Positions 42,698 to 53,138 of a DNA stretch of 64,000 bases are shown here, piece by piece. Position 1 is the stretch's first letter. Every line of letters starts with the position of its first letter. Source of the DNA: Epithemia pelagica (Eukaryota; Bacillariophyta; Bacillariophyceae; Surirellales; Surirellaceae); assembly GCA_946965045.2 (NCBI GenBank), contig OX337234.1, positions 1,860,001 to 1,924,000 on the forward strand. Reading direction: 5' to 3'. The notes beneath the pieces were generated by a model. It made no database searches. It was not told the DNA's origin and saw nothing but the letters and a program-made list of their open reading frames with translations. Both the position numbers and the translations under genes were made by a program.

Positions 42698-43477
42698 TTA
42701 AGCTTCGGTCTCCGAATCCCCACTCTCTTCCGAATAATCAGAGTCGTTTCCAGGCTCAGATGGGGCAGCACAAGCAACAGAAGAAGGGGTATCACCTTCA
42801 GCCAGGTGGTTCTCGACCTCGGTACGCAAAGGGAAGATAGTTGCACGATGGTCCTCGATGGTATGGACCTCGTGGATGTAGGCAACGTAGTTATCTAGGC
42901 GTACAACGTTAGGAGGCAGAGGGCAAGTCGTCGCGTTCACGACGTGGATGGTATTGTAGTATCCAGTTGGGCGCTCGAAGGTTAGGAAGCGGAGGTGGAC
43001 AGTACGGATGGGGTTGCCCGAGAGGGCGGCCAAGATGAGGCGACGCCTCGGAGAACGATGAAGTTGGTCGTTCAGACGGTCAATGTCTTCTTGGTCGACG
43101 ATGTGGGTCACCGATTGGAACTGGCGTTCGATCTGGGTCTCCCCACGGATGATCTCGGGATCGAAGGTCGAACAAGTTGGTTGACGGAAGTACTTGATAT
43201 GATCAGCAATCAACCGGGTGGTACGACGGGATCGAGAAGGGACGAGCCGACGAGGCGGACTCGGGGGCCGAAGCAACGGCGCAGGGATCGGAGCGTGAGG
43301 CTGGGTTGGAGTCTCGAATGGGTTGCTGTTGGAACTGTCGACGGAGATGTTGACCGATGTGTTGGCTGCCTTCGGCGTCGGCACCAGTTCCTGCTGCACC
43401 AGGGTATCGGGCTGCCCGGGATGCAGTTTGGCTCGATAGATCTGTCGTACAGGAGTGATAAGCTCGTTAGTATCCAT
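42698..43477 (-). CDS. Extra 259-aa ORF of the CoDi element, upstream of gag-pol
   Basis: Starts at ATG 43477, only 36 nt after the 5' LTR, on the gag-pol strand. A Pro/Ser-rich N-terminus (TPTQPHAPIPAPLLRPPSPPRR) leads into an Arg-rich stretch (RSRRTTRL), then a globular part of about 130 residues (HIKYFRQPTCSTFDPEIIRGETQIERQFQSVTHIVDQEDIDRL...GYYNTIHVVNATTCPLPPNVVRLDNYVAYIHEV). It ends in an acidic C-terminus (SDYSEESGDSETE). There is no transmembrane segment, so it is not envelope-like. No homolog is recognised. An intact ORF of this size ahead of gag-pol is not part of the standard copia plan. Confidence 0.75.
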   Translation of the reverse strand: MDTNELITPVRQIYRAKLHPGQPDTLVQQELVPTPKAANTSVNISVDSSNSNPFETPTQPHAPIPAPLLRPPSPPRRLVPSRSRRTTRLIADHIKYFRQPTCSTFDPEIIRGETQIERQFQSVTHIVDQEDIDRLNDQLHRSPRRRLILAALSGNPIRTVHLRFLTFERPTGYYNTIHVVNATTCPLPPNVVRLDNYVAYIHEVHTIEDHRATIFPLRTEVENHLAEGDTPSSVACAAPSEPGNDSDYSEESGDSETEA

Positions 43478-43513
43478 GAAACCACAAGGAAATAAGCTTT
43501 GAGACTGTTAATC

Positions 43514-44296
43514 TGTTACAATTCTTTCTGAATCGTAGGGACATTGATGCTCGGTAGAGCAGACAATCAGGTAGGTCACCAACCGATACAAGCTTCTCAG
43601 GGTCAGAGAAGCAAGCAAGCCGAAGTCTATCAGAAGGATAGTCGGGACACAAAAGAAGATGTGATAAATGGTGATATTGTTAGATTGTGTGTTGATTACT
43701 ACGATAGGTCTACGTGAAATGTTCGGTCCTGCCAAGGGTCATGTGTCATAGGTTCTTGGCAGCAACAGGTTTGGAATAGTTGGAGTCGATTCATGTGATG
43801 TATATGACATGTATATGTGGACGGATAACATATACAGGGTCAACAGCTCTTGCTTTGGGTTGGCATAGTTGTTTTCATGGCGCGTAGCTTGTTGACAATT
43901 TGGAGATTGTGGGAATGGAAATATGGTCTCGCGTGATCGTGTGTCGTGCTTGGGATACTTAGACCGTTGGGTCGGATAGATGCCGACAGCGCTCGGATGT
44001 CGCTTGGGCGCGCTCGATGATTTCGGGCGCGTACGCTTAGGGCGTTAGTATAATGTCCGAGCAACGGCCAAATTTACGTCCGTTGTAATACCGCACGACC
44101 CAGTTTAGTCTTGAGAGTGAGTTCGTCAATCTATTCTCACTTTTCATGATTTGCGAAGAAATATAGGTCGATATAGCGCGAAGCTAGGGAACATAGCTCG
44201 AAGCTAGATGGCATGATGCGATAGCACGAGGCTATGTGACATGGGGAATCGATGAGATGTAGAATCTAACCACCATAGACGGTGAGAATTCTAACA
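43514..44296 (-). repeat. 5' LTR of the CoDi element
   Basis: 783 bp, differing from the 3' LTR at three transition sites. The TAGCNCGARGCTA motifs lie at 44174-44186, 44194-44206 and 44222-44234. Downstream on the minus strand the sequence reads GATTAACAGTCTC, which does not start with TGG as a tRNA-CCA complement would. Confidence 0.96.
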
Positions 44297-44746
44297 GGTA
44301 AGCGATCGTCACAAATCAATACTTGCCATTGTCATGTTTTCGACACGAGAGAACTGTTGGCAGCAGACGTTAATTTATTTATGCCGACGGTTATATTTTG
44401 CTCCGCTATTCGCTATTTTCCCCGCTATTCGGGGCCCCAAATAGCGGCAAAAATAGCGGATAGCGAAGCTGTTTAGCGGTTAGAGGAGATGGTGGAGTTC
44501 GATAGCGGTTTTTGGACCTTTAGCGGCCCCGGGTGGAGATAGCCTAAGGCTCCTATCTCATCTCTAAAGAGGATACGAGTACTAACCTTACCTAGGTAGT
44601 ACTCGTAGCATGCATGCATCGTGGAGCTGGCCCCCGCAAGCCCGATAAAATAGCCCATAAGTTGCCGATGATGGTTACAAATAAATAATCAGATTGGATA
44701 AACAGCAAAGAGTGTGCGGATGCTAGTTGTTTAGGTTCTTTTCTAT

Positions 44747-44788
44747 CCTAGGACCTAGGACCTAGGACTGGGAGCTGGGAGCTGGGAG
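44747..44788. repeat. Two adjacent 7 bp tandem repeats
   Basis: CCTAGGA three times (44747-44767) is followed without gap by CTGGGAG three times (44768-44788). Confidence 0.9.
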
Positions 44789-44960
44789 TATTAATACTTC
44801 CCGGTGTTGAGTCCTTTCAAGGAGGGACCGCCCGGCGCGGAGGGTAGAATGACGAGGAGGGCAATGGTCGAGGAGGGCGCACGCCCGACAAGACAATCGC
44901 CCGTCGAGTCATTCTCCCGCCAAGCCGGGCGCGCCCGACGCGAGAGGACGGCCAGACACA

Positions 44961-45176
44961 GGGAAGTAGTAAACTTACTCCCTATCAAGCTGTGTAGGTA
45001 GTGAGAAATTCCTGGAAGCCATGTCACAAAGTGTCACACAAGTGTCACACACGAGAGGGAAACCGCGCGACTCGCACGAAACTACTTCCCGGTCGTACAA
45101 AAAATTCCTACTGTAGTATAAAAATGTGAGACGAACTACCTACACAGTCTGGTATGGAGTTAGTATTCTACTTCCC
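44961..45176. mobile_element. Candidate foldback/MITE-like element, 216 bp
   Basis: The outer 42 bp arms (44961-45002 and 45135-45176) are imperfect inverted repeats. The inner 13 bp are perfect (CTGTGTAGGTAGT against ACTACCTACACAG) and the outer ends are GGGAAGTAG/CTACTTCCC. CTACTTCCCG-like sequence recurs at about 44,796 and 45,083, so the neighbourhood may hold further fragments. No coding capacity or clear target duplication. Confidence 0.55.
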
Positions 45177-45924
45177 GCTCGCTAATGCGCGGGCTGGCGT
45201 GTCTTCGGACTGATGCTATAAAAAATAATGGTGACAATTACTTCGTACATAATCATCCTTTCTGTCCATTGACAAGAATAATTAATCAGTTGGATTTTTT
45301 ATCACTTAGATACATCCGCCGGCAGCACCTCCTCAACTTCAACCAAAGGTAAAGTATTCATAAAAGAAACGGGCCCGGCGCACTTTTTCACGTCGGGCGG
45401 CCTGACCGATCACATAAATACACTGCTTGGCATCAATCATCTTGGCCCCCAGCAGGCCCCAAGTGTTTTTTAGCTCTAACCTCTAACTCTAATCATCGGT
45501 CACTGGCATTCTCATTCTCTCTTCCTGCTGTATGTCAACAAAAAATCTCGAGGGATCTTTTGCTTGTTCGAAGCACCTCCAGCTCCAGCTTCACAACAGT
45601 ATTAGACTGTCTGGTACTCCCACCTGAAAACGACAATGGTCTCAATAAAAAAACAAAGAAAACAAGCAGGAATGGTCGGCTTTTGGTACCAGGGTCTGCT
45701 GTAGCTGCCTGTTGTGTTCTCTATTTTCTTTCTTTGCACATCTCGCAACAATTGCACACTCTTCAATCGATCGAGATTGAACAACAGTCCCTAAGCCATC
45801 CCATAAAAGATGACAATTCCGTTCCTCTTGCCCCAGGTCACGGTCATTTTTCATGTTTGGAACCATTCGACCTGACTGTTAATCAGCTACGACTATTCCC
45901 TTTTGGGATGGTGCACTTCCATCC

Positions 45925-48900
45925 ATGGAGAAGTCAGCCACGGCTGAAGATTTCTTGCCCATTGTCACAGCTTCCAGAGTTGACTTCAGATTCCCACTAC
46001 GTCCTATTTCCAAAAGCAAATCCAAGAAAAGTGTCGACTGTAGCGACGCGATTCAAGGAATTTCTGCGTATCAAGTCATTGCTCAGACGGCTCATGCTCC
46101 TCATCGAGTCATTTGGAACTCAGGCAAAATTCACGTCGACAACAAACAGATTCTAGCTCCCTCATCCGTCAAGTGGGATGGAAGGCTGGCACCTCTCAAA
46201 GCAGGCAGTGTCGTGAAATGGAAAGTACTGGTGTGGGATTTCCTTGGCCAAGGCCCCCAAGGCTCCGATTGGTCCAAGTTCGGAGTCGGTCCAGATTCTG
46301 GGAACTGGGATGCAGAATGGATCACTCACCCCAACGATTCCAACGATTTCGATACTCTCTCTGATGCAGAGGGTAAACCACATAAGCGAAACCTCGCGAA
46401 TCATATAGACTCGGAGGAAACCTGCTCCCTCTGGAAACATCGGCTCCCCTTACCAATTGCACGGGCTCAGTTCAACGTACCGAGGAAAAATGAAGTTGTC
46501 GGAGCACTGGTCGTTGCAAGTGGTCTTGGAATGTTTTCCGTATCAATGAATGGAAAGCGGCTTTCGTCAAGTTCTGTCCATGATCCACCACTTACAGACT
46601 TTGCTCAACGCGTTTCGTATAGAGGGTTTGATGTGACGAAAGAAATTGTCTCTCGCGACAACCACACACTTTCCATGGAGCTTGGCTCTGGATGGTGGGA
46701 TCCTCGACCAATCAATCCTGCTATTGTAACAATGGACTTCATGCCCACGGGTTCACTTACTGCCATTGCACAGCTTCACTTGCAGTATCGTGATGGAGAA
46801 CAAGAGATTCTGGTCCCAACAGGAGATAGTGGTAATTGGATGGTGGGAAAAGGACACCGTCTTGAATCTAATTTATACACAGGTGAAAAGATTGATTTGA
46901 AAAGACAGCACATGCATCGAGGATGGGATTCTTTTCAGCCCAGCTCGTCAAGTTCTATTAAGTGGGTTACTCCTCATATTTTCGAGGGCAGTGATTTTGG
47001 AACTTGGCGAGAAGATCTTGATCAGTTTGCCGTCCATCGCGAGAGAAGGTTTCTCAAAGCCATTCCACCGATTGGAATGCTTGTGCCACTGGAAATACCT
47101 CCTGTTCTGCCCGTAGACAAGATTGCTCCAACGTCAACTACACCTCTTGGTGATGGTCGTTGGCTTCTTGACTTTGGAAAAGGAACGTCAGGAGTCGTGC
47201 GCTTTGAAAGTGGGTTGCCTGTTCCCTATGTGCCTGAAAAATACCCAAGAGCACACAATCTTTCAATGGCGTTTGACCCAAATGACAAGTTTATATCAAT
47301 CGTCTACGGAGACTCTTTGGAACTAACCACAGGTGATATCAACATGGCCCTGGTCGCTGGGTATGGTCATCATTCAGGTGGGGAACGAGGTGAATCCAAA
47401 CCAAGGAATCTAGATGAACGAGGAGGAAAATGCTTTCCTCCAGAGGATTTGGTAGGATATCAAGCTTTGACACAGCGAGATGTCTTTGTTGTTCCAAGAG
47501 ATGCAGACCCATCCTTGTTTGTTGAAGCTACTCAGCCACATTTCGCGGTCCATGGTTTCCGTTATGCCGAAGTGTGCTGTTCCCATAAAGCACCGGTGGA
47601 CGCTTTTGCCATTCAGTATCGCACAGCATATGAAGTTTGGGGCAAATTTGACAGCAGCAATCCTGTTCTAAATGGAGGTGAGTTATGTCATATGAAAAAT
47701 AATTTGCGCAATGGTTTCGTCTCACCCCACTGGTAAACCATGAAAACAGCATACGAAATGTCCAAGAATGCTTTTGAAAGCAACACCTTGGGGATCCAGT
47801 CCGATTGTCCACATCGCGAACGGCTTCAATATGGAGGAGACATAGTCTCAAGCTCTCCTGCTTTTTTGCATATGTATGACATGTCTGCATTCTATAGAAA
47901 GGTTGTAAGAGACTGGACTGATTCGCAGTTTTCAAACGGAGCGTACGGCACCACGTCGGTTTTTATGGACCTTCTAGCGGGAGAGTCTGCAGTTGGACAG
48001 GGGGCTGGGGAAACTGTTTGGGCATCTGTAGCACCTGTAATGACAGCACGACACATGCGTTACTATGGAGACCTTGAAATGGCGAAAGAAACCCTTCAGA
48101 ACCACGACAAATGGTTTGACCTTCTTCTGAATAACTGGGATGCAGGCATGAAGGAGAAATTTGGCAACATCAAAAAGTATCGTGGAACGACTGACGGTGG
48201 CCTGGGTGATTGGTTAGCGATTGCAGGAAGCGATAGTTGGCTCATGCATCAAGCTTTCTTCCTTGCAACAGCACGCTCCATCGCCTATGCAACCAATAAA
48301 GTTCTCCAACAAGATCCCGGCATTGCCAATGATGGGATTGCAAATGCAGCCTACAAGAAGTTGCGTTTGAAAGCATTCGGGACAGCCACTCAGATTGAAA
48401 GAAACATAACACGTGTTTTTAAAGGCACCAAATTCTCTCATAACGACAACAACCTTTATCATCTTGGCCATGATCTTGCCATATTTTCAAGAATCGTGAA
48501 TGGAAAGGAGAGATGCCAGCACTTGGCCAACAGGTTAAGCGTTGCCGGTGACGAGAATACGGCGATATGGCCCGGCGATGAGGAGAATTTATTTATTCGC
48601 ACACTTAGCAAAAAGGAAAATGAGACAATGATGAAGGAAGGTCATGTCAAACGGGAGGAAAACAAAGGGATGTCGTCGTATAAAGTACGCTATGCAATTA
48701 TCACCGGAATCTTCGGTGTCAGGTATGGTTTGAGGACGCTTTCCGACAATGGATTTCACAGCCTCGCGCTGACAAAGGCCTCGGGATCCTTCATGCCTAG
48801 CTTTGGCATGATGCTTTCCTTCAATTCCACCACATTATGGGAAACATTCTGGCGTTCAGAAGACATTTTTAGTCGGAACCACCCAATGCTTGGTGCAATC

Positions 48901-49611
48901 GCAGAGTGGCTTGCGTCTTCCGTTGCTGGCATTTCCCTGTCACCTACATCAATTGGTGGAAAGGAATTTCTGTTTTGGCCGCGGCTTCCGTCAACTCTGG
49001 AGTCCGCCTCGATTATCAATGAGGCAAGCGCTACTCAAGGTTCCAAAATGGGAACAGCTGCCATTGCCTGGAAGCTTAAAGGAACCACGAAAACACTTCG
49101 ACAGGTGATGATTCGAATGTTGGTACCACCAGGCTCTACAGCGGAATTGAGACTACCCCCAACGAAGGTTGCGACGGGTGATAATAGCACGTATTGGCGC
49201 ATTGAGAGAGCTTTAGATCTGGTGGACCTTGACGAAGCTCAATCAGACGCCCAGAAAGAATGCGAACAACGCCGCAAACGAAAGGATGGTTTCCCTTTCC
49301 ATTGGCACTATGATCGCAAGATGAATGAGTTTAATCGAGTGTATGAGAAGAAGGAAATTGGAACTCCCTGCGAATCCTTCCTCTTCATGGTCGATCCGAT
49401 ATGGAAGAATTTCGGCGATGTTGCAGCAAGTGTAAAGGGCAGCTCCACAAAGTTGAAGGCAGGTCTCTACCAGGTCACAGCTAACCCTTGGATTCTAGAG
49501 GAGGACGTTCCCGTCCATGGGTACCAACCCGTCCAAGGAGATATGGGGCCATTTTGCGAAGATTCTTCGACCTTTGATTGGAACATTGATGACGCCGAAC
49601 ATCTTATTTGA
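45925..49611 (+). CDS. GH78 alpha-L-rhamnosidase-like glycoside hydrolase
   Basis: Exons 45925-47677 and 47750-49611 with a 72 nt phase-1 intron give 1,204 aa; the join restores NPVLNGAYEMSKNAFESNTLG. Order: N-terminal beta-sandwich with VVKWKVLVWDFLGQGPQGSDWSKFGVGPDSGNWDAEWI; a second sandwich with ARAQFNVPRKNEVVGALVVASGLGMFSVSMNGKRL and LGSGWWDPR; then the (alpha/alpha)6 catalytic region with the signature QSDCPHRERLQYGGD. The C-terminal third includes FLFWPRLP and a long tail. GH78 enzymes remove terminal alpha-L-rhamnose, and diatom mucilage contains rhamnose. ATG 45925 is the first clear start in frame, and an upstream exon with a membrane anchor is possible. The substrate is family inference. 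Confidence 0.85.
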
Positions 49612-49764
49612 TCTGGTTACCCGATTTTACATTGCCTACATTTGGAATTCCGCCACAAAGCATACTGCTAAGGAAACCCACAAATGAGACAGAGAATAAA
49701 ATAAAATAACTACATACTTTACAACGGTTATTGAATAAATACCATGGCCCCGTTCTATTCACTT

Positions 49765-50646
49765 CTACACAATTTGAGCAGGAGTTGTTGATCCGGATGT
49801 GCTGTGGTCTTGCTCCGCCGAGTTTTCCCCGGAATCTTGTCCAGCAGGACACGACGCTTCCTCTCCACCACTACCTTGCGTAGATAGCCAGTGCTCCTCT
49901 TTCGAGTTTTGTTCTTCCTCAGTGGGAATGCTGGTTGGCGATTCGTGTACCGTTGATGGTTCTACAACTGGGTAGTTGTTGTGTTGGGCCGAATTCGAGT
50001 CATAAACGTGGCTCTGGCGTGATCGTCCTTCAACCACAAGTCCATCTCCAGCTTCTCTGGTATGCATGTGATCCTTTGGAACGGGATAGTGACTAAATAT
50101 CAAAATTGCAGCAACCAACCACAAGACACAAGCGGCAATGTCCGCGTTGGAACCCCAAAACAAAGAACAGTCATTCTTCTGACAAAGATCCGTCTTGAAC
50201 CAAAGAAACGACGCTGCCTGGAAAAGACAAGCCAGGAGAACCACAAAACCAGCTAATCGCCACGTTCCACGCGAAAACACGCAGCAAACCGAGAAACACA
50301 GAAAAAGACTGCATGTTCCACCCAACACCAAACTGGCAAAATCAAAGCCTTTCGCCACGTTCCACCAGATGTCCATTTCCACCTCTTCCTCGCGATACGT
50401 AAGGCATTGGCCAATATATTCGACTTCCCAGGAATCGGTTTTCGCATTGTATCGTGGTTCACGGTAAGCTTTTCGCCCTGCTTCCAAGTATGGAGCATTG
50501 GGTTGACTTGCAATTCTCTCCACGATTTCACCTTCGACCCGAACAAAATCACATCCATCTTGAAACAAACCACACATCCATCCAAGTGTGGTTAGTACTG
50601 TCGGAACGACGGAGTACCATCCATGAGGAATGGACTGGATGGGCAT
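49765..50646 (-). CDS. Four-transmembrane protein of unknown function
   Basis: 293 aa, intronless, ATG 50646. TM1 is near the N-terminus (WYSVVPTVLTTLGWMCGLF). An extracellular-type loop with GCDFVRVEG and a Cys (YIGQCLTY) follows, then TM2 (FASLVLGGTCSLFLCFSVCCVF), TM3 (LAGFVVLLACLFQAASFLWF), a short Cys-bearing loop (TDLCQKNDCSLFWG) and TM4 (ADIAACVLWLVAAILIF). The C-terminal 90 residues are Ser/Glu-rich and probably cytosolic. The layout is tetraspan-like without the CCG motif, and I do not recognise a named family. Its 3' end converges with the GH78 gene, about 150 bp apart. Confidence 0.8.
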   Translation of the reverse strand: MPIQSIPHGWYSVVPTVLTTLGWMCGLFQDGCDFVRVEGEIVERIASQPNAPYLEAGRKAYREPRYNAKTDSWEVEYIGQCLTYREEEVEMDIWWNVAKGFDFASLVLGGTCSLFLCFSVCCVFSRGTWRLAGFVVLLACLFQAASFLWFKTDLCQKNDCSLFWGSNADIAACVLWLVAAILIFSHYPVPKDHMHTREAGDGLVVEGRSRQSHVYDSNSAQHNNYPVVEPSTVHESPTSIPTEEEQNSKEEHWLSTQGSGGEEASCPAGQDSGENSAEQDHSTSGSTTPAQIV

Positions 50647-51082
50647 GGCGACATGGGAGTGTTGTTTTCCAGCGCAAGAATGTATGTCGCTTCATTGATC
50701 TCGTTCCGTCCCACTATGTCTCTTCTGATGGGCACGTGTGCGTGGATGGCGCGTAGTGGGTGAGACATGCGCGCCACAACACAATACGCGACTCAATCAA
50801 GCGCTAGTGCTAGTGGGTCTGCGTCTCTAGCTACTCCTTCCTAGCGCTAAGGCGTACGGATTTTCCTCGACCATGGACAAAGCAGTCGTAGAACAAGGAT
50901 GAGATTGAGTTACGGTCTCTCAATACATAAGGGGAAGTGACACTTGCCAATGCGAATATCTTCTAGGAGTAGAAAGATATAACTACCGATTTCATGTTTT
51001 AAAATACGAGCCCATTTCCCATGGTCCACAGATGGATCCAGGACCCATCAAGTCTTCATATAATGATGAGATAGCCACAAAG
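50647..51082. other. Intergenic region, nothing recognised
   Basis: 5' flank of the four-TM gene and 3' flank of the MBOAT gene. No gene or clear structure. Confidence 0.5.
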
Positions 51083-52664
51083 CTACGCGGTCTTCGACTT
51101 GGGCTTTGGAGTGGGAAGCATGGACACAAGAACATAGAATATGACGCAACCAATGTGCCCAAAGAAGAAATGACTCTTCCAGAGATCCCAACTTCGGTCC
51201 AGGGCAAGCATGACAAATGCCGAGACCAAGTACTCGGTACAGAGAGAGGTTGTGATAATGCAGCAAATTCCGTAGAGAGACCATTTTTCGGGCGAAAAGT
51301 GAGGCGAGATCTTCTTCTTTCCGATACGTTCACAGAACGTGACCAAGGGTACCGAGAAGAAAAAGAGGTAGTATCCAGGGTAGAATCCGTGCCAAAACGC
51401 CGACATGGCATACACTGCAACCAGGTTTCCATTGGTTCGGATGTACACATAACGAGTCAACCAAAGAGAAGTTTTCTTGTTCCAACTCTTTGACAATGTC
51501 TGGATGTTCGGAGCCGTTTCAAATTCCCAAATGTCCATGTTCTTGGCGAGTTCCCAACCTTTCCCCTTTCCATTGTCATCAAATCCTTCGAAACCTGCAT
51601 ACCAGACGTTGTTGGCAGCCTCAGCATTGCACCAGGCAATAAGGTACTTTTGGCGGACACCCCACAGTCCGACCCACATGTAGGCATAACGCTGAATCCA
51701 GGGTTTGGCCAGGAATTCTGCGGTGAGAACAACAGGGGTGTTTTTCTGGGGGTCTGTGGGGTCCAAAAGAGGAAACATCCCACCGATGGCGATAAACACA
51801 ATCATAGAGAAAACACTCTGCAAGAAAGGGCGGAATGTTGGCCAGAAGTTCGACGGAATTTCGCCCTTGGGCTTCCCGTCCGCGTTGTACATGTGGCTGC
51901 CATCACAAGCCTTACGGTAAGTCGAAAATTCGAAGGCAGGCCCCGAGAGAACGGAGGCAAAGGCAAATGTGTATCCAAGGAATTCGAGGAGATCTGGAAG
52001 TTCCTGAAGGGCATATGGTTCGCATTTCTTGGAGGCTTTCGACGCCTTTCCCTTGGCCAAGAGTTCACCGTCGTACAAGTTGTATGCAAGCATATACAGC
52101 TTTTGGGTGATCACCATCTGTGCACTTGTAAAATCTAGATCCCAACCAAGGTAGTTGATGTATTGCCGATGAAGATGTCCAAGAACGCAGTAGATGACGA
52201 CAAACGTAGGAACAACCATGACACATGTCTTGCGAGGCAAAACTAAGAACATCCCGTATGCAACCAAGGAAGTGACCAGTTGGTGCATCCATTGGACACC
52301 GGTTGTTAACTGGAGCAAGAAAATTCCAAAGATCAAGTTGCATGCATGACGGGTCTTTCCATGAGGGACGAAATTCATCAACATACCAAACAAGTAGCTG
52401 ATATACATTCCGACCGTGAAATTAAGCGTCGGCACGTCGAATCCAATTGTGTCGGCAAGCGTCTGAATACCATCGCGAAGGAATTCCGGAACTAGGTAGG
52501 TTCGTAGGCTTCAGTGAGAGAGCTGTGGTGCATGAGAACCGTGAGTTGACAAGCACCATCACACACGTACCGAGAACAACCGTCGGCTCGAAGACGGGTG
52601 CCAAGTTGTACACAGCGTCAATAGACGCATCCAAAAAGTTTGTTACGACCTCGGGCAAGGCCAT
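51083..52664 (-). CDS. MBOAT-family lysophospholipid acyltransferase
   Basis: Exon 1 52664-52571 and exon 2 52491-51083 (79 nt intron, phase 1) give 500 aa. The join makes VVL-VPEFLRDGIQTLADTIGFDVPTLNFTVG, an unbroken frame; the other acceptor nearby would lead to a stop. About ten hydrophobic segments are visible. Signatures: GYTFAFASVLSGPAFEFSTY, the WN-containing FETAPNIQTLSKSWNKKTSLWLTRYVY, and SAFWHGFYPGYYLFF with the MBOAT catalytic His. These match LPCAT/LPEAT-type (ALE1-like) acyltransferases, which re-acylate lysophospholipids in the ER. The C-terminus ends PTPKPKSKTA, lysine-rich. DGAT1 and HHAT relatives lack this motif spacing, so the lysophospholipid branch is preferred. Confidence 0.92.
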
Positions 52665-53138
52665 GATGAATTCGAAAACCTACAGACTGAGGCCTGTTTA
52701 ATGTGACTATCCGTAGAAACCTGGATGCTTCCTGCTTGTCGACTTATGCGTTCTCGAGATCGACGAGGGGGATTTTTGTTTCATGACGAGAAAGGTGTGA
52801 ATCTTCCGCGTCAAAGGGTCTGTCGCGTCAAACGCTGTGTCCATACGTCACCGCCCACTGTGGCAGTCGCAGTTCTTCAAACGCGCACCTCTTTCCCAAA
52901 AGAACCAAGAACCCATCGGACGACGTGTCGCCTTGGTTCATTCACAGTTTCGATCGACTAAAATGTAAGAGGATTGTTCCGCAACAAGAAGTCGCTTAGA
53001 GCTTAGCTAGATATCAAGTAGGAGTATCCAAGAGGACAAGGATTCTCGGGAAATGAAAACATGGTTTCTGAATTTTGACTTGCGCGTTAACATTATGTGT
53101 TAAAAACGATACAGGATGTTCGGTCGTGGTGATCCTGC
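52665..53138. other. Intergenic region, nothing recognised
   Basis: Promoter side of the MBOAT gene and 3' flank of the SDR fragment. No gene or structure is seen. Confidence 0.5.

Larger units (their letters stand above)
35914..44301 (-). mobile_element. Near-intact CoDi (Ty1/copia) LTR retrotransposon with GGTAA target duplication
   Basis: Two 783 bp LTRs (35919-36701 and 43514-44296) differ at 3 positions, all transitions (about 0.4%). Each begins TGTTACAATTC and ends GAATTCTAACA on the plus strand. Both outer sides carry GGTAA (35914-35918; 44297-44301). Transcription is on the minus strand, so 43514-44296 is the 5' LTR. Order: 5' LTR, a 259-aa extra ORF, a 320 bp repeat-bearing spacer, a 1,893-aa gag-pol, a purine-rich tract (GTGGGGAG) and the 3' LTR. 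No TGG-starting tRNA primer-binding site follows the 5' LTR. Intact frames and near-identical LTRs point to recent, possibly ongoing activity. Confidence 0.96.
35435..44544. mobile_element. TIR element copy 2 (727 bp net), inverted and split by a CoDi retrotransposon
   Basis: Same element as copy 1 in the opposite orientation: 35435-35918 and 44302-44544 are the reverse complement of copy 1, apart from point changes and an indel of about 70 bp near the palindrome end. Its TIRs begin GGCTATCTCCACCCG at 35435 and end CGGGTGGAGATAGCC at 44530-44544, followed by TAA. Only a TCA trinucleotide separates it from copy 1. The retrotransposon at 35919-44296 interrupts it. Confidence 0.82.
44545..45924. 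other. Intergenic region right of the transposon stack
   Basis: Contains two adjacent 7 bp tandem repeats, a candidate foldback element (both listed separately), a GC-rich patch at about 44,830-44,950, and the 5' region of the GH78 gene. An open frame at about 45560-45930 encodes a membrane-anchor-like stretch (AVAACCVLYFLSLHI) and may be an upstream exon of that gene, but I could not resolve its splicing. Confidence 0.5.
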
